DNA from: Eublepharis macularius
Taxonomy: Eukaryota; Chordata; Lepidosauria; Squamata; Eublepharidae
DNA: 64,000 bases
Assembly (NCBI RefSeq): GCF_028583425.1
Contig: NC_072801.1
Coordinates: forward strand, 57,055,766 to 57,119,765
Direction: 5' to 3'
Below are positions 41,501 to 46,575 of the stretch, one piece after another. Numbering within the stretch: the stretch's first letter is position 1; each line of letters begins with the position of its first letter. Below the pieces are notes generated by a model. The model had not been told where the DNA came from. It worked only from the letters and a program-made list of their open reading frames with translations, and ran no database searches. The position numbers and the translations under genes are program-made.

Positions 41501-44198
41501 GGGTGAAAAAAGACCTATGTGGATTGTACCGGCGGAAGTGGTGAACCCAAATATGTATTATAGAGGGGAAGATTGGTTAACTTATAAGGAATTATTGAGT
41601 GGAGAGAAAGACACCCTCAAGATAAAAGGTAAAGATGAGTTACCATTTGAATATGGTTGGTTACAATATAGGCAAATTAAGGATATATTTGAAACTGACA
41701 AAAGAAACGTAGGTTTTAGAATAAAAAATACAGAACTAGAAGAGGTTCTGTTTGGGGAAGAAGCGAAAATGATTTCTAAACTGTATAAAATTCTGCTGAC
41801 ATGGTATACCCAGGATAAGGTGGTTAAAACACAAATCATGAAATGGGAAATAAATTTTAATAAAGATGTTACAATGGAAAGTTGGGAATTTTTGTGGAGA
41901 AATACTTTGAAGATATCCACATGTAACAATTTGAAAGAGAATGGATATTAGATGATTTATAGATGGTATTTAACACCAAAAAAATTAGCAAATACAAATA
42001 GTAAAATGTCAAATAAATGTTGGAAATGTAGAAAACACGAGGGCTCTTTTTATCATATGTGGTGGACCTGTGAAAAGGCCAAAATGTTTTGGTATAAGAT
42101 TTATGGAGAAATACTGCTAATTATGAAATGTAATTTACCGAAGAGCCCAGAGATGTTGCTGTTAGGACTGAATATGCAAGAAGTTAACATAAGGGATAGA
42201 ACTCTGTTATACTATGATTGTTGCAGCAAGAATTTTGTATGCACAATATTGGAAACAAGAAGATATACCAAAAGTTGAGGAGTGGATCCAAAAGCTGTTG
42301 TACATGGCAAAAATGGACAAATTGACAAGGAAATTGAGAGAGCAGAATCCAAACGAATTTTTAACTGATTGGAAGAAGCTTAAGGACTATGTGGAAAATA
42401 AATGGGATGTGAGAAGACAACTGTGGACTCTAAATAATTACTAAGTGAGATGAACTATGAGAAAGAACATCAACTTTACCTTTGATAAATAGGGACTATA
42501 GAGTAACTAGAGATAAGGATAAGAAATTAAGGGGTTTTAGTGCTGTTGGAAGTCAAAAAGGGAAAGGGGGAGGGGGAAGGGAGGGGGGCATATATTATAA
42601 TTATAAGGGTAAATGATCATGTATTGTGTATTGTGTTGTATGTTAACCCATTCAATAAAATCTTTTTTTAAAAAAACAAAAAGCAAAAAACAAAATGAAG
42701 CCAAATTTAGTATTATCTGCTAGATCATGTTCTACACAAAGGATTTCAGAAAATCTAATCCTGGAGAATCACCCAAATTTAAAGTGAGGAGGAGGCTGAT
42801 ATTGAAAGTGTGAGTTTTCTCATTTATGGTTTGCATAAAAGTTGAAAATGCTTCTTGGAGGAGGTTGGGGGGACACTGGCCTAAGAGTGAGTGAATAACT
42901 AGATTCAGGTTGAGGGGAAGGAATGAGCAGGAATCAGTCCATTGCTTATTGTATTGGAGACTTGGGTCATTCATTAGCGTCAAATTATGCTGGAAGAAAG
43001 CTCCAAAAAAATGGGGGGGGGGGTGGACCTCTGGCTTAATCTCTTTTAGGAAGGGTTCTTCATGATGGATGTGCTGCTCTGCATTTTGTCACGCTAATGA
43101 CATGACTCACAGTTCTTTGCTATTTAGTATGGCTTACTGCCACCTGTTTTCAGTTTCCTGATGTGGCTTATAGCCATTCAATATTGGCATGATGCAGACT
43201 CCATCTTTCGAGTAGTGGTTAAGAGCAGCAGGACTCTAATCTGCAGAACTGGGTTTGATTCCCCACTTCTTCACTTGAAGCCAGCTGGGTGACCCTGGGT
43301 CAGTCACACCTCTCTCAGAGATCTCTCAGCTTCACTCATCTCACAGGGTGATTGTCATGAGAATAATAATAATACACTTTGTAAACCACTCTGAGTGTGA
43401 CATTTAGTTGTTGCAAAGAGTGGTATATAAATCAAATGTTACTATTTTATTATTATATTGCTAGGCTCATGCTGAGACAAAATGAGGGATCAAAATGGGG
43501 TCCACATGAGGCCCAGATTCTGGGGGCTACAAAGTTTCCATGGCAGATTGGGGATTCAAACTTCGTTCTCTTAGGTCCTTTTCAGACACTACAACACATC
43601 AGCTCCGATAGATCAGGGAACTGGTGAAACCCCTGTCCTTTTGTAAGAGAGGGGATATTAGGCACCCTCTCTGACTATGCTTCCTGCTCTTGCTGGATTT
43701 CTTGTGAAAGGCTTTTTTCTGGTAGAGAGACTACAGAGGAGGTAATAGTAAGACAAGCGAACTAATAGACTCAATAAATATGTTTTCATGTGGCAACAGG
43801 TTGAAGGACACAGGAACTTGTGATCTGTTAGCTTTCTCTGCAGTCTGGCTAATGGTTGTAAAATACTGGGCCAACAAATATGGTCACATAATGCAAAATG
43901 TATGCACTAAACTGTAGCTCTTATGACTGATCACTCAAGTGGCCATAAAGAAAATGAAATACCATATTTTTTTTAAAAAAACTACTTACTCAAAGTTGTC
44001 AATCAATGCCAGCTGGGTATAGTCTTTGAATTCTATTTGATTGTGGTTGAAGCTCAGGGAAGCAATGCCGCCGATAAAGAGGTCTCCTGACTGATGATAC
44101 TGTTGAAGTGCAGAATGTGGATCTTTAATACTGCATTGAACAACATGAGTCTGGCATACCCTGTAAGACAGGAGCAACAACCACATGAAAACCACCAT
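13642..44198 (-). CDS. Vomeronasal type-2 receptor, gene 1 (six spliced exons, apparently complete)
   Basis: Exons, in transcript order: 44198-43990 (209 nt), 35872-35527 (346), 30812-29952 (861), 26299-26072 (228), exon 5 as either 20754-20628 or 15641-15515 (127 each), and 14582-13642 (941). All introns use GT-AG, and phases agree throughout (2, 0, 0, 0, 1). The total is 2712 nt, or 903 residues, a normal V2R length. By established knowledge V2Rs are class C G-protein-coupled receptors of basal vomeronasal neurons that bind peptide or protein pheromones through a Venus-flytrap domain and signal through Go and TRPC2. The parts seen are a signal peptide, a ligand-binding domain over exons 1-4, a cysteine-rich linker in exon 5 and a seven-helix domain in exon 6. 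No stop or frameshift was found in any exon. The introns hold much mobile DNA. Expression is inferred only. Confidence 0.85.
14690..15327. mobile_element. Probable hAT-type non-autonomous element in intron 5
   Basis: The segment ends at CTGGATACCCCTAG (15314-15327), resembling the hAT right end at 4079, with AAACCCGAAACAA just inside. Its GC-rich interior is full of GCAATGC, GCCACCA and CGACGAC-like words. The left end is near a GTTTCGGGG at about 14680, but no 8-bp target duplication could be confirmed, so the limits are uncertain. Frames of up to 162 codons here are low-complexity artefacts. Confidence 0.4.
15515..15641 (-). CDS. V2R gene 1, exon 5 copy a: cysteine-rich linker
   Basis: The acceptor TTGATTAG is followed by GTGTTGCCTATTTCTGTATG, translated [18 protein letters not shown], then [17 protein letters not shown], ending at a G before the donor GTAAGA. 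Length is 127 nt, entering in phase 0 and leaving in phase 1, so the split codon G|AC restores D before MNDC in exon 6. All cysteines of the linker are kept. Compared with copy b, about 12 of 127 bases differ by hand count and most change the residue. Here CCYVC replaces the family's CCYDC, and CHHGY replaces CHPGY. Copy a is the one next to exon 6 and has the stronger donor. The linker couples ligand binding to the membrane domain in class C receptors. Confidence 0.85.
15683..15760. repeat. Second copy of the exon-6-proximal intron sequence
   Basis: The phrases ATCAAAATATGATGAAAA, CTTACCAACAT and CTATGTATGTTTCAGG occur here and again at about 14606-14672, next to exon 6. Having this intron segment on both sides of exon 5a is what a tandem duplication of an 'intron 5 plus exon 5' unit would leave. 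Confidence 0.7.
16005..16175. repeat. One arm of an inverted repeat flanking the Bov-B LINE
   Basis: TAGTAAAGTTACTAAG and TATAACATTCCA at 16140-16172 are repeated in reverse complement at 19218-19256, and AAAAGCTTTCC at about 16012 is mirrored near 19280. The two arms lie on either side of the Bov-B copy. No gene was seen in the rest of 15760-16320. Confidence 0.5.
16330..19072 (+). mobile_element. Bov-B (RTE clade) LINE, 5'-truncated, broken
   Basis: The end of the endonuclease is at about 16480-16870 ([20 protein letters not shown], then [16 protein letters not shown]). A continuous +1 frame from about 16930 to 18915 then carries the reverse transcriptase: [67 protein letters not shown] and the catalytic [11 protein letters not shown], followed by the Bov-B C-terminus [16 protein letters not shown] and [12 protein letters not shown]. 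Two in-frame stops (17743 and 18217) and a 23-bp tandem duplication at about 16885-16930 that shifts the frame break it. The 3' end is the Bov-B tail CGACTTGACGGCACATAACAC with an AC run. A block of about 118 bp near the 3' end (about 18800-18916) is tandemly repeated. The host is V2R gene 1 intron sequence, opposite strand. Confidence 0.9.
19073..19619. other. Intron sequence paralogous to the flank of exon 5a
   Basis: AAGTTTTGGAA.TGCAA, CAACTCAGCCCCAAC and GATCAATGTGTACATGTTT here match 15437-15510 next to exon 5a, so this is the duplicated downstream flank of exon 5b. No gene was seen. Confidence 0.6.
19620..20619 (-). mobile_element. Solo LTR (LTR retroelement fossil), 1000 bp
   Basis: The block begins TGTCAGGGC and ends CCCCGGACA, the TG...CA ends of a long terminal repeat, and is bounded by a 5-bp direct repeat TTTAT at 19615-19619 and 20620-20624. 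It is GC-rich, unlike the intron around it. A TATA-like CTATATAAGG on the minus strand at about 19905-19915 suggests the minus orientation. The empty site can be read from exon 5a's flank, which lacks the insertion. Internal genes are absent, as in a solo LTR left by recombination. It lies only 8 bp into the intron after the exon 5b donor. It is not obviously old, since the ends and target duplication are exact. The long minus-strand frame through it is not treated as a gene. Confidence 0.8.
20628..20754 (-). CDS. V2R gene 1, exon 5 copy b: alternative cysteine-rich linker
   Basis: The acceptor TTGATTAG is followed by GCGCTGCC, translated [18 protein letters not shown], then [17 protein letters not shown] and ISDQK, ending in A before the donor GTAATA. 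Length (127 nt) and phases equal those of copy a, so it could replace it, giving N in place of D at the split codon. Its residues are closer to the family pattern (CHPGY, CCYDC, as in gene 2) than those of copy a. However, the donor is weaker (GTAATA against GTAAGA) and a 1000-bp LTR begins 8 bp into the intron. Using both copies would add 127 nt and shift exon 6 out of frame. Confidence 0.75.
20928..21796. mobile_element. hAT-type non-autonomous transposon (869 bp) with 8-bp target duplication
   Basis: The ends read TAGACATAGGCATGAACG and, in complement, TAGAGATGGGCACGAACC. They are flanked by GCCGTGAC (20920-20927) and GCTGTGAC (21797-21804), an 8-bp target duplication with one change, as expected for hAT. 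The subterminal zones are full of GAACC and GGTTC words. The 332-codon frame crossing it has no recognisable domain. Related elements are at 58026-58556 and 61306-62608. Confidence 0.85.
21960..22110. repeat. Diverged tandem copy of the MITE's flanking sequence
   Basis: CAGACATAA, AAAGCTAG, TCAAAATTGA, GAATTGGAACAT and the words after them repeat, in order, the sequence on both sides of the hAT element (20858-20927 and 21797-21860) but without the element. It therefore serves as a paralogous empty site. Nothing else was seen in 21800-22400. Confidence 0.55.
22845..23065 (+). mobile_element. Penelope-like element fragment (linker before the nuclease)
   Basis: One frame reads [19 protein letters not shown] followed by [12 protein letters not shown] and LCPQIYSN, then YTISGSF. 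The paired-cysteine pattern after 'NLK.LL' is the linker between reverse transcriptase and GIY-YIG nuclease in Penelope-like elements. It is a different subfamily from the piece at 38935-40112, whose linker reads [11 protein letters not shown]. Short and broken. Confidence 0.5.
23540..24450. repeat. Minisatellite (~125-137 bp units) made from hydrolase coding sequence
   Basis: CAGGTGAATGACCAGAACATG or a variant recurs at about 23635, 23769, 23894, 24031, 24156 (shortened), 24284 and 24416, with a partial unit before the first. Each unit also holds CTTGCCTATGCATGCAA, GTGTGAGCCTGTATCAGAAG and GGGCCATGCCCCGCAGCCAA. In complement, every unit encodes a version of [12 protein letters not shown], the block III region (PPPHFLVIHLGGNDLG) of the SGNH hydrolase in the Ngaro element at 53836-54465. 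So one segment of a transposon gene has been amplified in tandem about seven times. Confidence 0.85.
24641..24999. other. No gene seen
   Basis: AT-rich sequence with a run of eleven G at about 24896-24906. No recognised family. It may contain the worn 5' side of the Ngaro relic, but this could not be shown. Confidence 0.4.
25000..25518. repeat. Nearly identical tandem duplication, unit ~259 bp
   Basis: The segment starting GACCTCCAGCAAGGCCTTTG at about 25002 repeats at about 25261, through to GGGGAATATCACAGC. By eye the two copies differ at only one or two positions (GCGCTAGGT against GCGCTGGGT). A minus-strand frame containing [17 protein letters not shown] is present in both but no domain was recognised. 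The sequence that continues to about 25800 is GC-rich with a CCTTATAAGG box at about 25657 and no identifiable gene. Confidence 0.85.
26072..26299 (-). CDS. V2R gene 1, exon 4
   Basis: The acceptor TTCTAG precedes CTCCATGACTTCC, and the donor GTAGAG follows CAACCAG. The exon is 228 nt, the classical V2R exon 4 length, in phase 0 at both ends. It encodes [16 protein letters not shown], then [16 protein letters not shown] and [10 protein letters not shown], ending SSFNQ. This is the part of the Venus-flytrap domain before the cysteine-rich linker; NNSAG, NGE and YDI.NW are family landmarks. No break was seen. Confidence 0.92.
26465..26972 (-). mobile_element. Composite SINE, copy 1: tRNA-derived SINE plus ~270-bp 3' extension
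   Basis: On the minus strand the SINE runs from about 26972 to 26745: GTAGTGGACTCTAATCTGGA, GGTTTGATTCCCCACTCCTC (B-box-like region), the CACTTGAAG.CAGCTGG and GTCACAGCTCTCTCAGA body, and a tail GTATATAAATGGAATG. It continues without a break into an extension with AATGAGGGATCAAAATGGGG and GGGGATTCAAACTTGGTTCT, down to about 26465. The copy at 43209-43720 has the same two parts in the same order, so the extension belongs to the repeat. Confidence 0.7.
26973..27722. other. Intron 3 sequence, no gene seen
   Basis: Mostly unique-looking intron sequence with no recognised coding region, RNA gene or repeat ends. Confidence 0.4.
27723..27956. mobile_element. Hairpin MITE (234 bp), TTA target site
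   Basis: The left arm GAGCGGAACTACAAGTGAC... is mirrored by the right arm ...GTCACTTATAGTTCCGCTC, and complementarity continues inward through GGCACAGATTGGACACTTG, CTTCCCTCA and GTAGGCA for about 90 bp per arm. TTA flanks both ends (27720-27722 and 27957-27959). The 3-bp TTA site and the ACTACAAGTGAC word shared with the 118-bp elements at 55904 and 58211 suggest a PIF/Harbinger-type family (inference). No coding capacity. Confidence 0.75.
28778..28968. mobile_element. Hairpin MITE (~190 bp)
   Basis: GGCTGTTTTCCCACATTCTT... at the left is mirrored by ...AAGAACGTGGGGAAACGGCC at the right. A second pair, GATGCAGGCAGTGAT and ATCACTGCCTGCATC, surrounds the centre. One arm carries an extra ~25-bp segment (AGCGAGGAAGCCACCAGC region). 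A clear target duplication was not found. The family is not named. Confidence 0.65.
28969..29951. other. Intron 3 sequence before exon 3, no other gene seen
   Basis: No convincing frame. Short words such as CACTCCTAAGCAGAGTTACA (about 29670) resemble common squamate repeat tails, but no boundaries could be set. Confidence 0.4.
29952..30812 (-). CDS. V2R gene 1, exon 3: main ligand-binding exon
   Basis: The acceptor TTTAG precedes CTTATCTACGG, and the donor GTAAGG follows CACTGGCAG. The exon is 861 nt and in phase 0 at both ends (287 codons). It encodes [20 protein letters not shown], then [65 protein letters not shown] and the [20 protein letters not shown] block that forms part of the Venus-flytrap hinge and lobe 2. 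It joins exon 4 as ...DHWQ|LHDF. No break was seen. The extra residues read beyond 29952 are intron. Confidence 0.94.
30816..31416. other. Intron 2, no gene; weak MIR-like stretch
   Basis: The part at 30840-30990 (ATTACAACAACCTTTTCAGG, then GGGGCTGAGATTGAGAGAAT) resembles the core and tail of MIR/L2-type SINEs common in amniotes. The rest is AT-rich with nothing recognisable. Confidence 0.4.
31417..34015 (-). mobile_element. Non-LTR retrotransposon (LINE), clade uncertain, broken
   Basis: In minus-strand order: an endonuclease start (33990-33700) with [22 protein letters not shown] and [12 protein letters not shown]; an RT start (32700-32400) with [19 protein letters not shown] and [16 protein letters not shown] core (32012-31734) with [19 protein letters not shown] and [19 protein letters not shown]; and RT palm (31767-31500) with [15 protein letters not shown] and [14 protein letters not shown]. 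Frames break several times, and a small hAT MITE (32234-32397) is inserted before the RT core. It lies in V2R intron 2, same strand as the gene. A CR1/Jockey-like clade is possible but not certain. The sequence at 32710-33690 is the worn region between endonuclease and RT. Confidence 0.75.
32234..32397. mobile_element. hAT-type MITE (164 bp) inside the LINE
   Basis: The ends are CAGTGCTTTTTTTCTGG and, in complement, CAGTGCTTTTTTCTAAA. They are flanked by ATTACAAG (32226-32233) and ATTGCAAG (32398-32405), an 8-bp target duplication with one change. The phrase ACCCCTAAAC(A/T)TTTT occurs near both ends. It is non-coding and younger than the LINE it interrupts. Confidence 0.85.
34016..34872. other. 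Intron 2, no gene seen
   Basis: AT-rich sequence in intron 2. A 108-codon plus frame at 34399-34725 and its antisense partner have no recognised domain. The stretch may be further worn LINE sequence. Confidence 0.35.
34873..35128 (-). mobile_element. tRNA-derived SINE, without the 3' extension
   Basis: The minus strand reads TAGTGTAGTGATTAAGAGCA, GTTTGATTCCCCACTCCTCC... CAGCTGGGTGACC, then AATAATAACATACTTTGTAA and a tail of GGGC..TATATAAATCAAATG. It is the same head and body as the composite SINEs at 26745 and 43209 but ends at the AT-rich tail, so both short and extended forms exist here. Confidence 0.8.
35527..35872 (-). CDS. V2R gene 1, exon 2
   Basis: The acceptor GATGCAG is followed by AATGCTGG. 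This choice, not the TAG nine bases upstream, fits the phase left by exon 1 (GA|A = E). The exon encodes [10 protein letters not shown], then [40 protein letters not shown] and NNLIAVIGG, ending GTYKIPQ before the donor GTAAAG. It is 346 nt, phase 2 in and phase 0 out. KNYQHILA and GF.IYDSY are V2R landmarks of the N-terminal lobe. No break was seen. Confidence 0.9.
35880..36414. other. Intron 1 sequence up to the L1
   Basis: A worn SINE-like piece at about 36090-36200 (CTGCCCTGTGAGGAATGTTA, GATTGGCCCAAAGTCACC) is visible; otherwise nothing is supported. The left L1 target duplication is at 36393-36414. Confidence 0.4.
37394..38145 (+). pseudogene. L1 ORF1p, broken
   Basis: It starts [20 protein letters not shown] with a coiled-coil region ([20 protein letters not shown]), then loses frame near 37560. 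A middle part with [13 protein letters not shown] continues in other frames with a stop at about 37711. The C-terminal domain resumes at 37861 with [20 protein letters not shown] and [19 protein letters not shown], ending TKK at 38145. Compared with the 8503-9192 copy, the same blocks appear in the same order, and this copy adds the C-terminal domain missing there. At least two frameshifts and one stop. Confidence 0.8.
38150..42444 (+). pseudogene. L1 ORF2p (endonuclease and reverse transcriptase), broken and interrupted
   Basis: Endonuclease 38150-38900: [50 protein letters not shown] and [10 protein letters not shown]; a stop at 38801 splits it. At about 38935 the frame is replaced by an inverted Penelope-like segment. 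L1 resumes at about 40112 with [30 protein letters not shown] and [18 protein letters not shown], then [32 protein letters not shown] and the catalytic [11 protein letters not shown]. The C-terminus has [18 protein letters not shown], the L1 cysteine motif. Frames change at about 40390, 41040 and 42210. The linker of roughly 200 residues between endonuclease and RT is missing, so insertion came with deletion. Confidence 0.85.
38935..40112 (-). mobile_element. Penelope-like element reverse-transcriptase segment, inverted inside L1
   Basis: The minus strand has one uninterrupted frame of about 390 codons. It opens with [20 protein letters not shown], the PGRPI(V/I)S block that starts Penelope-like RTs. 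Next come [17 protein letters not shown] (motif A), [20 protein letters not shown] (motif B), [13 protein letters not shown] (motif C with FIDN in place of the usual DD pair), [18 protein letters not shown], and a linker ending [17 protein letters not shown]. Both the N-terminus and the GIY-YIG nuclease are missing, with sharp joins to L1 at both ends. No target duplication was found. The frame has no stop although the surrounding L1 is broken. Confidence 0.82.
43209..43720 (+). mobile_element. Composite SINE, copy 2
   Basis: Head AGTGGTTAAGAGCAGCAGGA, then GGGTTTGATTCCCCACTTCT, CACTTGAAGCCAGCTGGG and GTCAGTCACACCTCTCTCAG, and a tail of TATATAAATCAAATG at about 43420-43440. It is followed by the same extension as copy 1: AATGAGGGATCAAAATGGGG, GCAGATTGGGGATTCAAACT and CCTCTCTGACTATGCTTCCT. 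The opposite orientation to copy 1 and a different intron show independent insertion. Confidence 0.75.
43990..44198 (-). CDS. V2R gene 1, exon 1: signal peptide and start
   Basis: ATG at 44198 lies in CTTAGGATGG, a fair start context with G at +4. The exon encodes [17 protein letters not shown], a hydrophobic signal peptide, then VVQCSIKDP and [17 protein letters not shown], the V2R exon 1 pattern (C.I.DP ... GDL.IGGI). It ends ...IDNFE with the donor GTAAGT, 209 nt, phase 2 out. It joins exon 2 in frame. A TATTTAAAC box lies just upstream of the ATG, but whether it acts as a promoter is not known. Confidence 0.9.
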
Positions 44199-45410
44199 CC
44201 TAAGTTTAAATATTCTTTCTAGAAACAGGTTCCACTTTTACAATCTACAACAGAATCCTTTGGAGCAGCCTATCTCTGCTAATAGACCTGGAGCTGTAAG
44301 ACTAAAATATACACTAATAGAAACCAAATGCATACGTATTTCTAGCACCTAGCCCCAGTTCAGAAAGCAAGGGGCATATTTATGTCATTTCTCATTGATC
44401 CATATGAACACTTGAAGTCCATGGGGATTTTGGAAAGCTGATTATAGTTCTTTTGATAACTGAAAGGCAGGATAATGGCAAATGCAAAACTTGTTATTGC
44501 CCGTTCAACTAAGAAAAACATTATAATCACATTGGAACAGAAGTTTCCTATTCCAAGTAATAGGAAAATTTGAGTTACCCACAATAAGACAAGGACACCA
44601 AACATACAAGACCATGGCCTGAAGCCAGAGAGAAATGAAATCTTTTCATCCATGGGCTGGTCTCTGTGAGTGAAGGGTACAGACAATTGTTCCTGTATTT
44701 TGAAAATTGACACATTTTATATCTTGATGTGTGCCAGTGAACAAGGGAGGATTTAGAACAAAATGTTTTATTCCTTTTTTCTTCTGTTTACTTTCTCTGC
44801 TGTCTTTATTCCCCCATTCACTTCTCCTCTCTCTTTTTCTCTTTTTGTATAGCATGCTAGTCTGCTCAGAAACATTCCTCAGACTCTCCAATGTGAAAAA
44901 CTTCTTATCATCAACAATGAATTACAGTTAAAAACCTATTTATTTTCCAATAAAATACAAATGAACATCAAACTGTTACAAAATCCTCAAGTCTTTTGGA
45001 CAGTCTCCTTTCTTCTTAGCTTATGTACTAAGTGGCCCTGATTTGTGGATACTTAAATCTGGAGATTGGAGCCATGAATGGACAAGTCAGATCTTTGAAA
45101 ACACCTGAAAAATGCTCCAGGTTTGCAGAAAAATCTGAAATCTAAAACAAAAATACATTGGATGGTTTTTAAAAATCCCAAAATGATGAGCCCTGTAGCT
45201 TTAACCAGATGCCCTTAGTTGCTGTTGTTAGGTTTGGTTTCTGTCAGAAAAGGCAGGGATGGGGCAGGGCTCTTTCCGGGGTTGTTTTAGCTTTTGATGG
45301 AGGACTCATTGGGGACAGGCTCAGAAGCCGCCACCACACAACTTGATACCACTTGACTTGAATGACACATTCAGGCTTGCTACTGTTCAACAGCAGGCAC
45401 CTCCCACAAA
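44199..45410 (-). promoter_or_regulatory. 5' flank of V2R gene 1, paralogous to 11.0-11.5 kb
   Basis: Sequence from about 44560 to 45010 matches 10985-11480. This makes it the conserved upstream region of the V2R unit and the likely place for the gene's promoter, though no element can be assigned. A minus-strand 117-codon frame (44713-44360) with FGVLVLLWVTQIFLLLGI is hydrophobic but matches nothing recognised. Confidence 0.4.
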
Positions 45411-45413
45411 AGC

Positions 45414-45648
45414 CAGTGTAGTGTAGTGGTTAGAGTTTCAGAGTAGGATCTGGGAGACCCATATTTGAATTACTACTCTGCTATGGAAGCTCACTGGATA
45501 ACTTTGATCCAGTCACACACTCTTAACCTAAACTAACTCTCAGAGTTGTTATGAGGGTAATATGGAGGCAAGGAGAATGATGTAAGGTGCTTTGGGTTTT
45601 TATTGTGAGAAAAGTAGTATGTAAATGAAGTTAATTAATAAATATAGA
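45414..45648 (+). mobile_element. tRNA-derived SINE, second family
   Basis: GTGTAGTGGTTAGAGTTTCA, GGGAGACCCATATTTGAATT (B-box-like), GGAAGCTCACTGGATAACTT, then AACTCTCAGAGTTGTTATGA, GTGCTTTGGGTTTTTATTGT and the tail AATGAAGTTAATTAATAAAT. The layout is that of the reptile SINE with 'A(G)CCAGTGTAGTGTAGTGGTTAGAG' head and an L2-like tail. Complete but diverged. Confidence 0.7.
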
Positions 45649-45659
45649 TAAAGATGGGG

Positions 45660-46524
45660 AAGATAAAAGGTTTTTTAGCTGATCTGAAGGAGAGAAGGTT
45701 CAATGTTCTGGTTCTGACCTTTAAAGCCCTTAGTAGCCTCGGACCAGCATACCTGCAGAACTGCCTCTCACCCTATATATTGCTAGTGTGGCTTTTTTTT
45801 AGATTGTTCTATTTTTTAATTTTTCATGTTAACTTTTTATAGCTTAAATAAATAAAATTTATAACCAGGGGACTGCCTATATTCCCCAGAGGGTGCTGCT
45901 CTCAGCAGATGATCATCTACTGGTGGTCCATGGCCCCAAGGATGTCCAACTTGCCTTGACCAGGGCCCGGGCCTTTTTGGCCCTGACCCCAACATGGTTG
46001 AACTCTCTGTCTGTGACAACTCAAGTCCAGTGGGATTTATTATCATTCTGCTGGGCCTGTAAGATGGAGATGTTCCATCAGGCATTTTGGTGGTTGAGGC
46101 AAACAAGTCTCCTCTCCAGGCTCCTACCTGGGAGGGATGGGCTCTTCCGGTTTTTGCTTTTCTTATCTGTTATTTGCCGTTGGCCACCATGGGCCCAAAT
46201 GACTGTATGAAGGATTCTGCAATGTACTCTGCTGAGAGTGGGTTTTGAAACTGCAATTGTTCTTTTTATGCTACCAGTTTTTAACTCAAGATGGGTAGCC
46301 ATGTTAGTCTGTCTGTAGCAGTGGAAAAGAGAAAGAGTCCAGTAGCACCTATAAGACTAACAAAATTAGTGGTAGGGTATGAGCTTTCATGAGCCACAGC
46401 TCACTTCTTCAGATACCTGAAGAACTGGACTCTTGCTCTTTTCCAGTTTTTAACTGTTTCTCTTTGTATTTTTAAATTGATGTGATCTACTCTGAGCCTG
46501 CTTGTGGGGAGAGCAGACTACAAA

Positions 46525-46575
<51 letters not shown>
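45660..46575 (+). mobile_element. L2-like LINE 3' end with (GATT)n tail
   Basis: LNVLVLTFKALSSLGPAYLQ at about 45696-45755 is the C-terminal RT phrase of squamate L2-like elements. CTGCTGGGCCTGTAAGATGG at 46049 matches the tail at 6306-6325. The end runs GATCTACTCTGAGCCTGCTT into a (GATT)n microsatellite of about 12 units (46527-46575). A 156-bp repeat is inserted at 46287-46442. Confidence 0.7.
46287..46442 (+). mobile_element. Retroposed dispersed repeat (156 bp) with 13-bp target duplication
   Basis: The block with GATGGGTAGCCATGTTAGTC and GAGTCCAGTAGCACCTATAA is flanked on both sides by CCAGTTTTTAACT (46274-46286 and 46443-46455). A perfect 13-bp duplication points to LINE-driven insertion. 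A short related piece (GGGTAGCCATGTTAGTCTGT) is at about 55022. The family is not named. Confidence 0.75.

Larger units (their letters stand above)
36415..42688 (+). mobile_element. Full-length L1 LINE with target duplication, broken, carrying an inverted Penelope-like insert
   Basis: It begins ACTTCCGGTTTGGGACTGAT and ends after AATAAAATC with an A-rich tail at about 42655-42688. A 22-bp target duplication with two changes flanks it: AACAAAATGAAGACAAATTT (36393 onward) and AACAAAATGAAGCCAAATTT (42689 onward). The contents are a 5' UTR (36415-37393), ORF1 (37394-38145), a 4-bp gap, and ORF2 (38150-42444) with a 1.18-kb foreign segment. Both ORFs are broken. It sits antisense in intron 1 of V2R gene 1 and makes up most of that intron. 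The 5' end matches the L1 fragment at 10020-8500. Confidence 0.9.

Noticed and set aside
43209-43300. Possible tRNA genes at the tRNA-like words
   Set aside because: A- and B-box-like words belong to SINE heads; no cloverleaf with paired arms and an anticodon could be drawn.
44646-44891. Similar minus-strand frames at 11134-11367 and 44646-44891 as a duplicated small gene
   Set aside because: The similarity is spread over the whole spacer and the frames do not stay aligned, so it reflects the duplicated non-coding spacer.
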